Assembly: GCA_903892995.1 (NCBI GenBank)
Contig: CAITKP010000024.1
Coordinates: 1-64,000, forward strand
Origin: an uncultured Campylobacterales bacterium
Lineage (GTDB): Bacteria > Campylobacterota > Campylobacteria > Campylobacterales > Sulfurimonadaceae
Direction of reading: 5' to 3'
DNA length: 64,000 nucleotides
Shown: positions 28,264 to 37,922 of the stretch, one piece after another
How positions within the stretch are numbered: the first letter of the stretch is position 1
Layout: each line of letters begins with the position of its first letter
The notes under the pieces: generated by a model
Seen by the model: only the letters and a program-made list of their open reading frames with translations
What the model was told of the DNA's origin: nothing
The model's database searches: none
Program-made: the position numbers and the translations under genes

Positions 28264-29847
28264 TTAAAGCTTTGGACCTGCTTCTGAGTAGTCAAATGCG
28301 CTATCTGCACTCTGATATTTTTGAAAGTTCTTGATAAACATAGATGCAAGCTTAGTCGTTGTAGCATCATACGCCACTTTATTTTCCCATGCATTACGAG
28401 GATTTAAGACATTAGGATTGATTTCGCCTAAAGTTTTTGGAACTTGAAGGCCAAACACATCTGTTGTATCAAAATCACAGTTGTTGATACTTCCATCTAA
28501 AATAGCATTGATACAAGCACGAGTATCTTTAATACTCATACGTTTGCCCTCGCCATAACCGCCGCCGCTCCAGCCAGTATTTACAAGATAAACATTTACT
28601 CCATGCTTATCTATTTTTTCACCTAACAGCTTCGCATATACTGTTGGATGCAATGGTAAAAACGCTTCACCAAAACATGCACTAAATGTCGCGACAGGCT
28701 CAGTGATACCGCGCTCTGTTCCTGCTACTTTTGCTGTGTAACCACTTAAGAAGTAGTACATCGCTTGTTCTTTACTTAGCTTGCTCACTGGAGGAAGTAC
28801 GCCAAAAGCATCCGCTGTTAGAAAAATAATATTTTTCGCATGACCACCCATAAGCGAAGCTTCATGATTTTCAATATGTTCAATCGGGTAAGAGACACGA
28901 GTATTCTCAGTTTTAATACAACTTGCATAATCAATAGCACCTTCGCAATCAATCACAACATTTTCTAAAAGAGCGCCTCTTCTGATCGCTGCATAAATCT
29001 CAGGTTCGCTTGAAGGATCTAAATTGATTACTTTTGCGTAACAGCCACCCTCGAAGTTAAACACACCTACATCATCCCAGCCATGTTCATCATCACCGAT
29101 AAGACGACGTTCAGGATCGGTTGAAAGTGTAGTTTTTCCTGTCCCGCTAAGTCCAAAGAAGAGTGCAGTATCTCCATCTTTGCCAATATTTGCAGAACAG
29201 TGCATAGAGAGTTTACCCTCTAATGGCAACCAGTAGTTCATCATAGAGAAGATACCTTTTTTAAGCTCTCCTCCATACCAAGTGCCACCGATAATCGCCA
29301 TATTTTCTTCAATATTGAAAAGGACGAATACTTCAGAATTGAGTCCATGCTCTTGCCATTTTTCATTTACAGCTTTACATGCATTAAACACTGTAAAATC
29401 AGATTTAAAACCTTTGAGTTCCTCTTTTGTAGGACGAATAAACATATTTGTTACAAAATGAGATTGCCATGCAATCTCTGTGATAAAGCGGATAGAGCGT
29501 TTACTCGCAGGACTAGCTCCCGTATAAACATCAGTAACGTAAAGATCTTTGTGAGAGAGTTGAGATTTTGAAAGTTCGAAAAGTTCATCAAAGATCTCTT
29601 TATCGATCTTTTGATTTACATCTCCCCATGCAATATATTTGTTTGATGGTTCTTGATTGACAAAATATTTATCCTTAGGACTACGGCCCGTAAAAACACC
29701 TGTATCTACAGTTGTTGCTCCACTGTCAGTCATACTACATTCGCCGTTATCAAGTTCATGTTGAATCAACTCGTCATAACTAAGGTTATGATATATTTTA
29801 TTTATATTTTCCAGTCCAAGTTGTTCTAAATGCGTAGAATCGATCAT
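28264..29847 (-). CDS. pckA: Phosphoenolpyruvate carboxykinase (ATP)
   Basis: 527 residues, full length. [23 protein letters not shown] at the N-terminal side, the kinase-1a P-loop [11 protein letters not shown] followed by [14 protein letters not shown] (metal site), NFEGGCYAK and RVSYPIEHI are those of ATP-type PckA. It interconverts oxaloacetate and PEP; in autotrophic or organic-acid-using Campylobacterota it serves gluconeogenesis or anaplerosis. A 128-bp AT-rich leader separates it from the next gene upstream; I see no riboswitch in it. Confidence 0.97.
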   Translation of the reverse strand: MIDSTHLEQLGLENINKIYHNLSYDELIQHELDNGECSMTDSGATTVDTGVFTGRSPKDKYFVNQEPSNKYIAWGDVNQKIDKEIFDELFELSKSQLSHKDLYVTDVYTGASPASKRSIRFITEIAWQSHFVTNMFIRPTKEELKGFKSDFTVFNACKAVNEKWQEHGLNSEVFVLFNIEENMAIIGGTWYGGELKKGIFSMMNYWLPLEGKLSMHCSANIGKDGDTALFFGLSGTGKTTLSTDPERRLIGDDEHGWDDVGVFNFEGGCYAKVINLDPSSEPEIYAAIRRGALLENVVIDCEGAIDYASCIKTENTRVSYPIEHIENHEASLMGGHAKNIIFLTADAFGVLPPVSKLSKEQAMYYFLSGYTAKVAGTERGITEPVATFSACFGEAFLPLHPTVYAKLLGEKIDKHGVNVYLVNTGWSGGGYGEGKRMSIKDTRACINAILDGSINNCDFDTTDVFGLQVPKTLGEINPNVLNPRNAWENKVAYDATTTKLASMFIKNFQKYQSADSAFDYSEAGPKL

Positions 29848-29975
29848 ATTTTGCCTTCATTGTTTTTGCAATGTTTATAAAAACATTTTGAGTCTGAAAT
29901 TATACACTTTCAATACCTAAATTAAAAGTAAAAAAATAAATTTCATAAATATTTACAAGATGTGAAAAAGAGAAA

Positions 29976-31148
29976 TTAAAAAGAGTACGACTTAGCTCTG
30001 CTCATTTTTATGATATCTCTAGCACAGACAACTCCACTGCTAAATGCCCACTGAAAGTTGTACCCGCCTAGCTCTCCCGTCACATCAACAACTTCACCTA
30101 TAAAATAGAGTTCAGGCACTTTTTTACTCATAAGAGAGCCCTTATATAAGCCCTCGCTTTTGACACCGCCACGACTTACTTCTGCTTTTGTAAAGCCAAA
30201 ATTTCCAGCAGGAGCAAAGGGGTATTTTAAAATCGCTTGGAGATTTTGCAGATCCTCTTTTGTGAGCTTATTGCAAGGTTTATCCTCTACATGTAAGGCT
30301 TCAAGCAGAGATTTTGAGAGGCGTTTTGAAAGGTTTAAAACTGAAGAGATATTTTTTTTAGAGTTTTTTGTAAGTAGATTGATATCAAAATCAGGCAAAA
30401 AATTAATAAACATATTTCCCTTTTTCCAATAAAGTGAAGCACTCAAAACTGCTGGTCCGCTGATACCTCGATGCGCAAAAAGCATCTCTTCTCGCAATTT
30501 TTTTCCCTCAACTTCTATCTCTACCTCAGCGCTGATTCCACTGAGCTCTTTCATCCAAAACTGCTCTTTTTGTAAAGTCAAACCCACAAGTGCGGGAGTA
30601 AACTCTATGACTTCATGTCCAAATTGCTTTGCGATCTCAATGCCGATATCACTTGCATTTAAAGTTTTATAACTGACTCCGCCTGTTGCAATAACAAGCT
30701 TTTTTGTTGTGTACTGCGCTTGTGATGTCTTTACTAAAAAGCCATCCTCTTGTTTGCTTACATGTAAGATATTTTCACCCAGAAAATAGTGCGTCTCTTT
30801 TGTCAAACGGCGAAAAATAGAGATAATCTCATCACTGCTTTTTTCACAAAAATAGTATCGATTTTTTCGTATAACAGGTTTGAGACCATTTACATGTAAA
30901 AACGCTAAAAGCTCCTCTTTGCTAAAAGCGCCAAGCACCGAAGCGATAAAATGCTCATCACCGAGGTAGTTTTTTTCACTCACTTGCGTAGAAGTGATAT
31001 TACATTTACCGCCACCTGATATCTTTATCTTTGCGCCTACATGGGAGTTTGCATCGATCACGCCAACTTTTAAATCCTTACATGCTGAGAGCTCACTAGC
31101 GCACATAAGTCCGCTTGCTCCCGCACCTAGTATCAAAACATCAAACAT
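29976..31148 (-). CDS. BaiN/HI0933-family flavoprotein
   Basis: 390 residues. N-terminal FAD site DVLILGAGASGLMCA, the family segment AKIKISGGGKCNITS, VIATGGVSYK, the FTPALVGLTL region and the C-terminal GGVKSEGLY...GELGGYNFQWAFSSG, which is the HI0933/BaiN/RdsA signature. Members are NAD(P)/FAD-dependent oxidoreductases or putative flavoprotein methyl or rRNA-modification enzymes; the substrate here is unknown. It lies two bases from the upstream membrane-protein gene and is likely co-transcribed. Three TACATGTA palindromes fall within it. Confidence 0.88.
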   Translation of the reverse strand: MFDVLILGAGASGLMCASELSACKDLKVGVIDANSHVGAKIKISGGGKCNITSTQVSEKNYLGDEHFIASVLGAFSKEELLAFLHVNGLKPVIRKNRYYFCEKSSDEIISIFRRLTKETHYFLGENILHVSKQEDGFLVKTSQAQYTTKKLVIATGGVSYKTLNASDIGIEIAKQFGHEVIEFTPALVGLTLQKEQFWMKELSGISAEVEIEVEGKKLREEMLFAHRGISGPAVLSASLYWKKGNMFINFLPDFDINLLTKNSKKNISSVLNLSKRLSKSLLEALHVEDKPCNKLTKEDLQNLQAILKYPFAPAGNFGFTKAEVSRGGVKSEGLYKGSLMSKKVPELYFIGEVVDVTGELGGYNFQWAFSSGVVCARDIIKMSRAKSYSF

Positions 31149-31149
31149 C

Positions 31150-31752
31150 TTAGCGTTTTAAAAGTCGAAATGACAAGAGCGAAGAGATAATGGCAACATA
31201 GATGAGTACATCATTTTCAAGCTCTTTTTGAGATAATAAAAAGTGCATCATTACAAGCACCATCGCAAAGTAAAAAAGCTTATGCCATGAGGAAAAACGC
31301 TTAAATAAAAATGGTATGGAGGTAAAAGCCATCATGAAAAATATCAAAAATGCGCCCAAACCAAACCATAAAAAGAGATGTTCCTGCATCGCTGCACTGA
31401 TTGCATCAAATTGAAAATGGTTTTTTACCCCAACAAAAACGCTTACATGTAAGAGCAGATAAAAAAATCCAAAAAGCCCTATCATCTTTCTATAACGCAA
31501 AAAATTGATCGTCAGCAACTTATAAAGTGGCTTCAGGGCAAGCGTAACAATAAAAAGATTTAAGGCTGTTTTGGCGCTTACATGTAAGACAAATTTCCAA
31601 AAATCAGCAGGAAATCCACCGATCTCATAATGAAGATGTTCTTTCACAAAAGTCGCCAAAACAAGCGGCCAATGCCAACCAAGAGAGAAGGAGTAGCGTA
31701 GTGATATATAAAAAAGAGGCAGCATTGCCAAGAAAGTAATCAATGTTTTCAT
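31150..31752 (-). CDS. MsrQ-like ferric-reductase-type membrane protein
   Basis: 200 residues with about six membrane helices. The RYRKMIGLFGFFYLLLHVSVFVG segment and histidines in later helices (SSWHKLFYFAMVLVMMHFLLS) match the ferric-reductase-like transmembrane family that contains MsrQ, the haem-binding electron donor for the periplasmic methionine sulfoxide reductase MsrP. msrP is not adjacent, so the partner is unclear. Two TTACATGTAAG copies within it encode LHVS. Confidence 0.75.
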   Translation of the reverse strand: MKTLITFLAMLPLFYISLRYSFSLGWHWPLVLATFVKEHLHYEIGGFPADFWKFVLHVSAKTALNLFIVTLALKPLYKLLTINFLRYRKMIGLFGFFYLLLHVSVFVGVKNHFQFDAISAAMQEHLFLWFGLGAFLIFFMMAFTSIPFLFKRFSSWHKLFYFAMVLVMMHFLLSQKELENDVLIYVAIISSLLSFRLLKR

Positions 31753-31769
31753 AGCGCAATTATAGAGTA

Positions 31770-32528
31770 TTATTTTAAAAATCTATTGATTTTCTCATAG
31801 TTGATCTCAAAAACTAAAGCCAAGAGTAAGGCACCTGCAAAAAACGCCGACGAACCAACTGTTCCAAGATCAACTCCGCCATGCTCATGCGATTTTGTAA
31901 GCAAATCTCCAAAAGTCGCTCCAAAAGGACGGGTGAGTACAAAGGCAAACCAAAACAGAAAGATTTTCGATATCTTCGTATAATAATGTAAGAGCAATAA
32001 ACCCAAAAGAAGCATCAAAATAAGAGTCGCACTTTGCATAAATCCTATCTCTAAATCATCTGCTAAAAAATCTCCTGCTGCCGTACCAAGCGTATTTGCA
32101 ATCAAAAAAGCGATCCAATAAAAAAGCTCTGAAGAGGTCGTATATATCTTTTCCACCGAAAGTGTTCCATCTTTTTTCTGCCAAAAATACAAAACGACTC
32201 CAAGCAAAGTGACAAGGATGAATGAACCTAGCGCATACCCAAGTCCAAGCGTTCTATCAATAAAATCCGATATCGCCGTGCCAACAATGGCAGTAGCTGT
32301 AAAGGTAAGCCAATAGCTCAGTGGTTCATACCGTTTGAGTGAAAGTTTGACGCCCAATAAGAGTAAAAAAGTTACCATAAATATAAAGATAGTTGTGGCA
32401 TATCCAAGATGAAAGGTCATAGAAAACATATCTGCACCCGTTTCCCCAAGCGTCGTCGAAGCGATCTTAATAATCCAATATAGCGCAATGATTTGAGGAA
32501 CACGTGTAGCGATAATCTCTTGTTTCAT
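31770..32528 (-). CDS. COG4705-type multi-pass membrane protein
   Basis: About 252 residues from the ATG at 32528 (AAAAGG upstream); the frame opens 31 codons earlier. Four internal repeats of two helices each carry a similar acidic motif: TTLGETGADMFS, GTAISDFIDRTLGLGY, TLGTAAGDFLADDLEIGF and PFGATFGDLLTK. This matches the uncharacterised COG4705 family of membrane-anchored proteins. The repeated small-residue/acidic pattern suggests a metal or cation transporter, but no function is established. It is divergent from rimO. Confidence 0.7.
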   Translation of the reverse strand: MKQEIIATRVPQIIALYWIIKIASTTLGETGADMFSMTFHLGYATTIFIFMVTFLLLLGVKLSLKRYEPLSYWLTFTATAIVGTAISDFIDRTLGLGYALGSFILVTLLGVVLYFWQKKDGTLSVEKIYTTSSELFYWIAFLIANTLGTAAGDFLADDLEIGFMQSATLILMLLLGLLLLHYYTKISKIFLFWFAFVLTRPFGATFGDLLTKSHEHGGVDLGTVGSSAFFAGALLLALVFEINYEKINRFLK

Positions 32529-32647
32529 AAAATATGCCTTTTCTTTAGATGGCCTTATTCTATAAAAACTAAGCCAATCATCAGACAACATCGAGATGAA
32601 TTGGATATAATTTCGCTTCAATTAACCCACAATAAAAGCGAAAAATT

Positions 32648-33961
32648 ATGAGCAAAAAATTACACATCGTCTCTTTGGGATGTACAAAAAATCTTGTTGA
32701 CACTGAAGTGATGATGGGACGACTTCAAAACTATACCCTCACGCAAGATCAAAGTGATGCGGATGTTATCATCGTCAACACTTGTGGCTTTATCGACGCG
32801 GCAAAAGAGGAATCAATCAACACTGTTTTAAATCTTCATGATGCAAGAAAAGAGGATTCGCTTCTTGTTATGGCTGGCTGTTTGAGTGAACGCTACAAAG
32901 CGGAACTAGCAGCTGATATGCCAGAGGTTGATCTCTTTACAGGTGTGGGCGATTATGAACGTATCGATGAGCTACTCGCTAATAAAAAGTCTCAGTTTTC
33001 TGAGGAAGTGTATCTTATCGATGGTGCAGAGCGCGTTGTAACGGGTTCTACTTACCACGCATATATCAAACTCTCAGAGGGTTGTAACCAAACATGTAGT
33101 TTTTGTGCGATTCCCTCTTTTAAAGGCAAACTCAACTCTCGCTCACTTGACTCAGTGGCAAGAGAAGTTGAGGGCTTGGTAAAAAAAGGGTATTACGATT
33201 TTAGCTTTGTTTCTCAAGATAGCTCTTCATACCTAAGAGACAAAAAAACACTCGATGGGCTCTCACTTCTCATCAGCCGTATAGAGCTTATCGAGGGTGT
33301 AAAAAGCGCGAGAATCCTCTATCTTTACCCATCAACCACTTCACTCAAACTCATCCAAAACATTGGAAAATCTAAAATTTTTCATAACTATTTTGATATG
33401 CCGATCCAACACATCAATGATGAGATGCTTCGCATGATGAAACGCGGATTTGGTAAAGAAAAAACGATAGAGCTACTTGATGCGATGAAGGCGCTTCCAA
33501 ACTCATTTGTACGCACAAGCTTCATCGTCGGGCATCCAAACGAAACTCAGGCGATGTTTGATGAGATGTGTGATTTCGCTGCTAATTTTGGATTTGACCG
33601 TATCAATGTCTTTAGCTATTCGGATGAAGAAACAACTCCAGCCTATGAAATGAGCGATAAAATAGATAAAAAAACGATTCAAAAACGCGCAAAAATTCTT
33701 GGAAAAATCGCTTCTGAGTGTGAGATAAAAAGTCTTGAAAAAGAGATCGGCAAAAGAGTTTCTATCGTGATTGATGGTGAAAGCGAAGAGAGTGAATACA
33801 TCTTGAGCGCAAAAGAGCTTGCATGGGCGCCTGAGATCGACGGGGAACTTTTTGTCAATGACAGAGAACTCAATGCTGACTTAGAGTTTGGAAAAATTTA
33901 TGAAGCGACCATCACATCTCTTGCAGGGTCAAAACTTCTCTGTACTGTGAACAATGCTTAA
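32648..33961 (+). CDS. rimO: Ribosomal protein S12 methylthiotransferase RimO
   Basis: 437 residues. N-terminal MTTase domain (HIVSLGCTKNLVDTE, NTCGFIDAAKEES, VMAGCLSERY), radical-SAM cluster motif CNQTCSFCAIP followed by SFKGK, which distinguishes RimO from MiaB, and a C-terminal TRAM domain (YILSAKELAWAPEIDGE...). It adds a methylthio group to an aspartate of ribosomal protein S12. tilS starts inside its last codons (8-base overlap). Confidence 0.95.
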   Translation: MSKKLHIVSLGCTKNLVDTEVMMGRLQNYTLTQDQSDADVIIVNTCGFIDAAKEESINTVLNLHDARKEDSLLVMAGCLSERYKAELAADMPEVDLFTGVGDYERIDELLANKKSQFSEEVYLIDGAERVVTGSTYHAYIKLSEGCNQTCSFCAIPSFKGKLNSRSLDSVAREVEGLVKKGYYDFSFVSQDSSSYLRDKKTLDGLSLLISRIELIEGVKSARILYLYPSTTSLKLIQNIGKSKIFHNYFDMPIQHINDEMLRMMKRGFGKEKTIELLDAMKALPNSFVRTSFIVGHPNETQAMFDEMCDFAANFGFDRINVFSYSDEETTPAYEMSDKIDKKTIQKRAKILGKIASECEIKSLEKEIGKRVSIVIDGESEESEYILSAKELAWAPEIDGELFVNDRELNADLEFGKIYEATITSLAGSKLLCTVNNA

Positions 33962-34943
33962 ACCCCAAGATATCTCCCTTTTAAAGAGTTCTAAAAACCT
34001 GCTCGCCTTTTCTGGCGGGGCAGATTCTACCGCACTTTTTTTTCTTTTACTCGAAAATGATATCCCTTTTGATATTGCCATTGTTGATTATGCTATTCGC
34101 GAGCAAAGCAAAGAGGAGCTCCTATTTGCGCAGGAGTTGGCACACAAATACAAAAAATCATGCCACTATCTGCAAGCACCAAAAATAGAGAGTAACTTTG
34201 AAGCGAGTGCGAGAAAGATACGTTATGATTTTTTTGAGGAACTTATCCTTACATGTAAGTATGAAACCCTTCTCACAGCCCATCATTTAGGCGATAGACT
34301 TGAATGGTTTTTTATGCAAATGTGTAAAGGTGCAGGCTGCACTGAGCTCAACTCCCTTGCAAAAATAACCCAAAAAAAGGGTTATAAACTCATTCGTCCT
34401 CTCTTACATGTAAGCAAATCTGAGCTGATTGAGTATCTCAAAGCAGATGATAGAAAATGGTTTGAAGATGCAACAAATCAAGATATGAGTATTAAAAGAA
34501 ATGAGTTTCGCCACCTCTATGTAAACCCTCTTTTGGAGAAATATAGTGATGGAATCAAAAAAAGTTTTAGCTATATGGATGAGGATAATGAGTCGCTTAT
34601 TGCTGAGATTGAACTCTTACATGTAAGCGATCTTTTTAGATTTACAAAAACGCCAAACGCTAAAAATGATCTCTATCACATAGATAAAATCTTAAAGCGT
34701 TTAGGCGTTATGATAAGTGCAAAAGTGCGCCAAGAGATAGGGCAAAAAGATGAGATTGTAATTTCCAGAAAATTTGTCGTAGCTAAAACACAAAAACAGA
34801 TATTTATTGCGCCATATTGCTTACATGTAAACATGGACAAAGAGTTTAAAGAGCGATGCAGAGTTTTATCTATTCCAAGTAAACTGCGTCCCTATCTCTT
34901 TTTGAACCAGCATCTACTTGAGATTTTCACTCATGATGCGTAG
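33954..34943 (+). CDS. tilS: tRNA(Ile)-lysidine synthetase
   Basis: 329 residues. The PP-loop LLAFSGGADSTALFFLL, AIVDYAIRE, ARKIRYDFFEEL, TAHHLGDRLEWFFMQMCKGAG and LIRPLLHVSKSELIEYL identify TilS, which converts the wobble cytidine of tRNA-Ile(CAU) to lysidine. It is a short form, with only a reduced C-terminal part. Four TTACATGTAA copies lie within it, the densest gene in the window; they read as LHV or LTCK. The 3' end overlaps the convergent PilO-like gene by 17 bases. Confidence 0.93.
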   Translation: MLKPQDISLLKSSKNLLAFSGGADSTALFFLLLENDIPFDIAIVDYAIREQSKEELLFAQELAHKYKKSCHYLQAPKIESNFEASARKIRYDFFEELILTCKYETLLTAHHLGDRLEWFFMQMCKGAGCTELNSLAKITQKKGYKLIRPLLHVSKSELIEYLKADDRKWFEDATNQDMSIKRNEFRHLYVNPLLEKYSDGIKKSFSYMDEDNESLIAEIELLHVSDLFRFTKTPNAKNDLYHIDKILKRLGVMISAKVRQEIGQKDEIVISRKFVVAKTQKQIFIAPYCLHVNMDKEFKERCRVLSIPSKLRPYLFLNQHLLEIFTHDA

Positions 34944-35532
34944 AGTGTGCCTCTGGAGCATGAGAGGGTGCTGAATGCTCCTCTTTTGCAGGTGTATTTT
35001 CCTTTTCATCTTCATGAAGATTATAAACACGCATAGTAAAAGAGGAGATAATAAACTCGCCCTCTTTTTGAAAATGGATAGGAAAGTTCACTCCAATAAC
35101 CCAACTTCCTCTGTTGAGAGAGTCTAAAAAGTCGTAAAAAACTACGGGTGAATCGATCTTTGAGGTTGCATTTACTTCATAAAGATCAAAAGGAGATTGT
35201 CTATCTACTTTTGCAATCTTCGTTAAGGTAAGGTTTTGAAAATATTTTCTATTTTCAGTTGTAAAGTTTTTTGGATTAAACTTATTATCAAAAGCTTTGA
35301 TAACATTTTTATGCTTCTCTTGAAGTCCACTCAGCTCTTTTTGCGTTTCTTCATTCACTTGTTCAAATTGGTTTAACTCGCTAGTATGCTTATTTGCGAC
35401 ACTGCGAGCGTTTCTATATTCTTGCCCTGATGGAATCAAAACAAAAAAAGCAAAAACTAAAACAAAAATAAGCAAACTGATCGTAATAAACAGTAAATAA
35501 ACAGTTTGACGAGACATCTTCATCGATTTCAT
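34927..35532 (-). CDS. PilO-like membrane-anchored protein
   Basis: 201 residues: an N-terminal membrane helix (about 11-33), a coiled-coil stretch (about 37-75), a small alpha/beta region (YEVNATSKIDSPVVFYDFLDSL) and a histidine-rich tail (EEHSAPSHAPEAHSTHHE). The architecture and position after a similar short protein and an acidic actin-fold-like protein suggest the PilO member of a PilM-PilN-PilO alignment complex of a type IV pilus, type II secretion or DNA-uptake machine. The assignment is architectural; no diagnostic motif was seen. Confidence 0.55.
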   Translation of the reverse strand: MKSMKMSRQTVYLLFITISLLIFVLVFAFFVLIPSGQEYRNARSVANKHTSELNQFEQVNEETQKELSGLQEKHKNVIKAFDNKFNPKNFTTENRKYFQNLTLTKIAKVDRQSPFDLYEVNATSKIDSPVVFYDFLDSLNRGSWVIGVNFPIHFQKEGEFIISSFTMRVYNLHEDEKENTPAKEEHSAPSHAPEAHSTHHE

Positions 35533-36047
35533 TTGAGCACTTCTTCATCATCTATAGTATTTGTCGAAACAAAGTTAAGCCAGCCATTTTCTGCTTGATA
35601 AAAACTTGTATAAGTGTTATTAAATATCGAGCGCAGAGGAGCTTGGAGCAAAAACTCATACACATCTTTACTCGGCGTCGTGCCTTTTAAGATAAGTGAA
35701 TTTTTATCTAATTCAACCTGAGAGAGTATGATACGATCAGGCACAAGATCAAAAAGATTTCTAATACTCTCTTTTAAAACACTGTTTTCTGTCACTACCT
35801 TCTCCACTCTGTCGCTTTCTTGAAGGATAATATGGATCTGGTGTTGCATATTGTCTATATTGTGTTTGAGCTCCACTTTTTTGGATTCTATCCTTGTGAT
35901 GCTCTCTTGAAAGGTGTATATTTTTAATTTTAAAAAGCCATATGTCAAAAATAGCATCACTATTGAGATCGTAAAAAAGAGGAGTACGAGTTGCATCTCA
36001 TCTGATAGAAGCTGTTTTGACCTTGGCTTGAGATAACTTTTACTCAT
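35529..36047 (-). CDS. PilN-like membrane-anchored protein
   Basis: 172 residues with one N-terminal membrane helix (about 20-42), a coiled coil (about 48-85) and a C-terminal ferredoxin-like region (DRIILSQVELDKNSLILKGTTP) that resembles PilN/GspL-C fold wording. Starts and ends overlap both neighbours by four bases (ATGA), so the three genes are a tight unit. In Campylobacterota such proteins (Cts system) serve natural transformation. Role inferred from architecture and context. Confidence 0.55.
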   Translation of the reverse strand: MSKSYLKPRSKQLLSDEMQLVLLFFTISIVMLFLTYGFLKLKIYTFQESITRIESKKVELKHNIDNMQHQIHIILQESDRVEKVVTENSVLKESIRNLFDLVPDRIILSQVELDKNSLILKGTTPSKDVYEFLLQAPLRSIFNNTYTSFYQAENGWLNFVSTNTIDDEEVLK

Positions 36048-37066
36048 ATCTTTTCTCTCTTAGCCAAGTCAAAAACTTCTGTTGTAATCTCCACTTGACG
36101 CACAAATACTTTTAAAAAGAGTTCCTCTTCAAGATAGTTTTTCAAAGAGTGATCAAGATCACATGCAGAGGCGATATAGATCGATTCTATAAAGCTATTT
36201 TCATATTTTTCATCTGTGTAATATGTTTTTAGCGCATTTTTAATTGCACTAAAGCGTCTATAATCCTCATTGAATCCAGCATTTTCATGTTCTTCCTCTC
36301 TAAGATGCTGTTCTTGTTTTATCTCTTTTTCATTTACACTGACATCTGTAAAATCTTCAAAATCATCTATAGAGTCAAGATCTTCTATATCTGCAAAATC
36401 ATCAAGTTCATTAAATCCCTCATCAATATCGATATCTTCAAGATTGACCGAGAGCTGATCTTCATCAAAAGAGAGATCATTTTTTTCCTCTTCTTGTGTC
36501 ATGATGCTATGTTCAAATTTTGTATTATCAATATTTAAAAACTCTCCATATTTGAGCTTTGAATGTTCAAAGATAGCAATAGTTATATTATCCTCTTGCA
36601 CGAGTGCATAAAGAGTCGCTGCTGCTTCGATCTTATCTTTGAAGAAATTTTCCAAAATAGAAAATGGAGAAAAAACAAAATCCAGACCAATAGAAGCATA
36701 TTTTTTCTCTAACTTGCTCAAATCAACAATAGAGGTATAACTACTCCATCCATCATAACAGATAGTTTTATATGTCTCATTCCCATTAACTTCTAAAAAC
36801 TCTTCAAGCTTACATGTAGGCAATGCGCCTTGGTGTGAAGAGTTATCTAAATAGGAAACATAGTAAAAAGGAGATTCTGAGATGTATGTGTCGATAAAAG
36901 AGATCATTCTTTGTGAAACTTCTTCGCCCTCGAAGTTCTCTATACGAAGATCTTTTACCTTACTTCCCTTTAGTGTGTGAACACTCACATAAGTTTGGGT
37001 GTTGGATGTAACAATACTAATATATATCTTCAAATACATGCTTTGCATTATTTTAGAAAGTATCAT
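36044..37066 (-). CDS. PilM/GspL-like acidic protein
   Basis: 340 residues, no membrane segment. An N-terminal half of alternating strands (YVSVHTLKGSKVKDLRI, YYVSYLDNSS, TSIVDLSKLEKKYASIGLDFVFSPFSI) could be an actin-like PilM/GspL fold; a very acidic linker follows (about residues 195-245, rich in Asp and Glu), then a helical tail. It precedes two short membrane proteins with ATGA overlaps. The start is uncertain: the frame's ATG at 37066 overlaps the recombinase stop, and another ATG lies at 37039. Function is a guess from operon architecture. Confidence 0.5.
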   Translation of the reverse strand: MILSKIMQSMYLKIYISIVTSNTQTYVSVHTLKGSKVKDLRIENFEGEEVSQRMISFIDTYISESPFYYVSYLDNSSHQGALPTCKLEEFLEVNGNETYKTICYDGWSSYTSIVDLSKLEKKYASIGLDFVFSPFSILENFFKDKIEAAATLYALVQEDNITIAIFEHSKLKYGEFLNIDNTKFEHSIMTQEEEKNDLSFDEDQLSVNLEDIDIDEGFNELDDFADIEDLDSIDDFEDFTDVSVNEKEIKQEQHLREEEHENAGFNEDYRRFSAIKNALKTYYTDEKYENSFIESIYIASACDLDHSLKNYLEEELFLKVFVRQVEITTEVFDLAKREKI

Positions 37067-37922
37067 TCATCTCCTTACACAACGGGTGAGCCTTGTTGTA
37101 ATTTTGCATCTTTAACGTGCTTGCTAGCTTTGTATATATCTGTGTTGTCGCCATAGATGAATGACCTAAAAGCTCACTAACATCAACGATTCTTGCATTA
37201 TTATTTAAAAGTACTGTCGCATAAGAATGGCGCAACTGGTGAGGAGTCACTTTTAGAGCAACCCGCTCAAACACCTTAGTAATCGTATATCTTAAACTAT
37301 TTTCGCTTAATTTTTGGCTATTTTTTTCAAAAAGGTATTTTTTGGGATTATGATCGCTGAGATAGAGCTTTAAAAGCTTAGATGTTGAAGATAAAAGCGG
37401 GATATCCCTTTGTTTATTACCCTTACCTACTACACGTATCCACTCATCTGTTATATCGTTGAGTTTTAAACTACTAAGCTCCGAGATACGCAATCCAAGT
37501 GTATAAAGCATAGTCACAACCAACCGTTCCTCTTGATCTGCATGACCCAGAGCCTCCATAATGTGCTCATGAGAAATAGGTTTTGGAAGTGTTTTTGGTA
37601 CCTTTATGCTCTCATCTGCTCTCAAAACTACAGGCTCACCCTGCGTGATTAAGAATTCACTAAATGAACGAATTGCACTCAATTTTTTAGCGATTGTTTT
37701 TTGTTTAAGTGAAGCGATAGCGATGCGATAGGGCATAAGATTTAGGTAAAGTACAGAAGTATCATCTTGTATCTCTATGAGAGTTAAGGCTTCATTTAAC
37801 ACTTCATCATACGTTTTTAGTGTCAAATCAGAATACCCTCTTACCTTCTCTAAATAGATCAAAAAATCTTTTTTATAGTGAAGTAATGGCTTTTGCATCT
37901 CTTTACTGACTCTGCGACTCAA
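37053..37922 (-). CDS. Tyrosine recombinase (Xer-like)
   Basis: 289 residues. A SAM-like N-terminal core-binding domain (YLEKVRGYSDLTLKTY) and a catalytic domain with Arg in TLGLRISELSSL, Lys in VVGKGNKQRDIPL, HQLRHSYAT, His in LLGHSSM and Tyr in TTQIYTKL: all catalytic residues are present. Size and wording are those of chromosomal XerC/XerD-type recombinases rather than phage integrases. Campylobacterota usually use XerH with difH for dimer resolution; whether this is the dimer resolvase here is unknown. It overlaps the acyltransferase-like gene upstream by four bases. Confidence 0.85.
   Translation of the reverse strand: MSRRVSKEMQKPLLHYKKDFLIYLEKVRGYSDLTLKTYDEVLNEALTLIEIQDDTSVLYLNLMPYRIAIASLKQKTIAKKLSAIRSFSEFLITQGEPVVLRADESIKVPKTLPKPISHEHIMEALGHADQEERLVVTMLYTLGLRISELSSLKLNDITDEWIRVVGKGNKQRDIPLLSSTSKLLKLYLSDHNPKKYLFEKNSQKLSENSLRYTITKVFERVALKVTPHQLRHSYATVLLNNNARIVDVSELLGHSSMATTQIYTKLASTLKMQNYNKAHPLCKEMNDTF

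Noticed and set aside
37053-37922. Island integrase or XerH
   Set aside because: It lies among core genes without attachment repeats, and its length and wording fit a XerC/D-like enzyme; XerH identity cannot be claimed from what I see.
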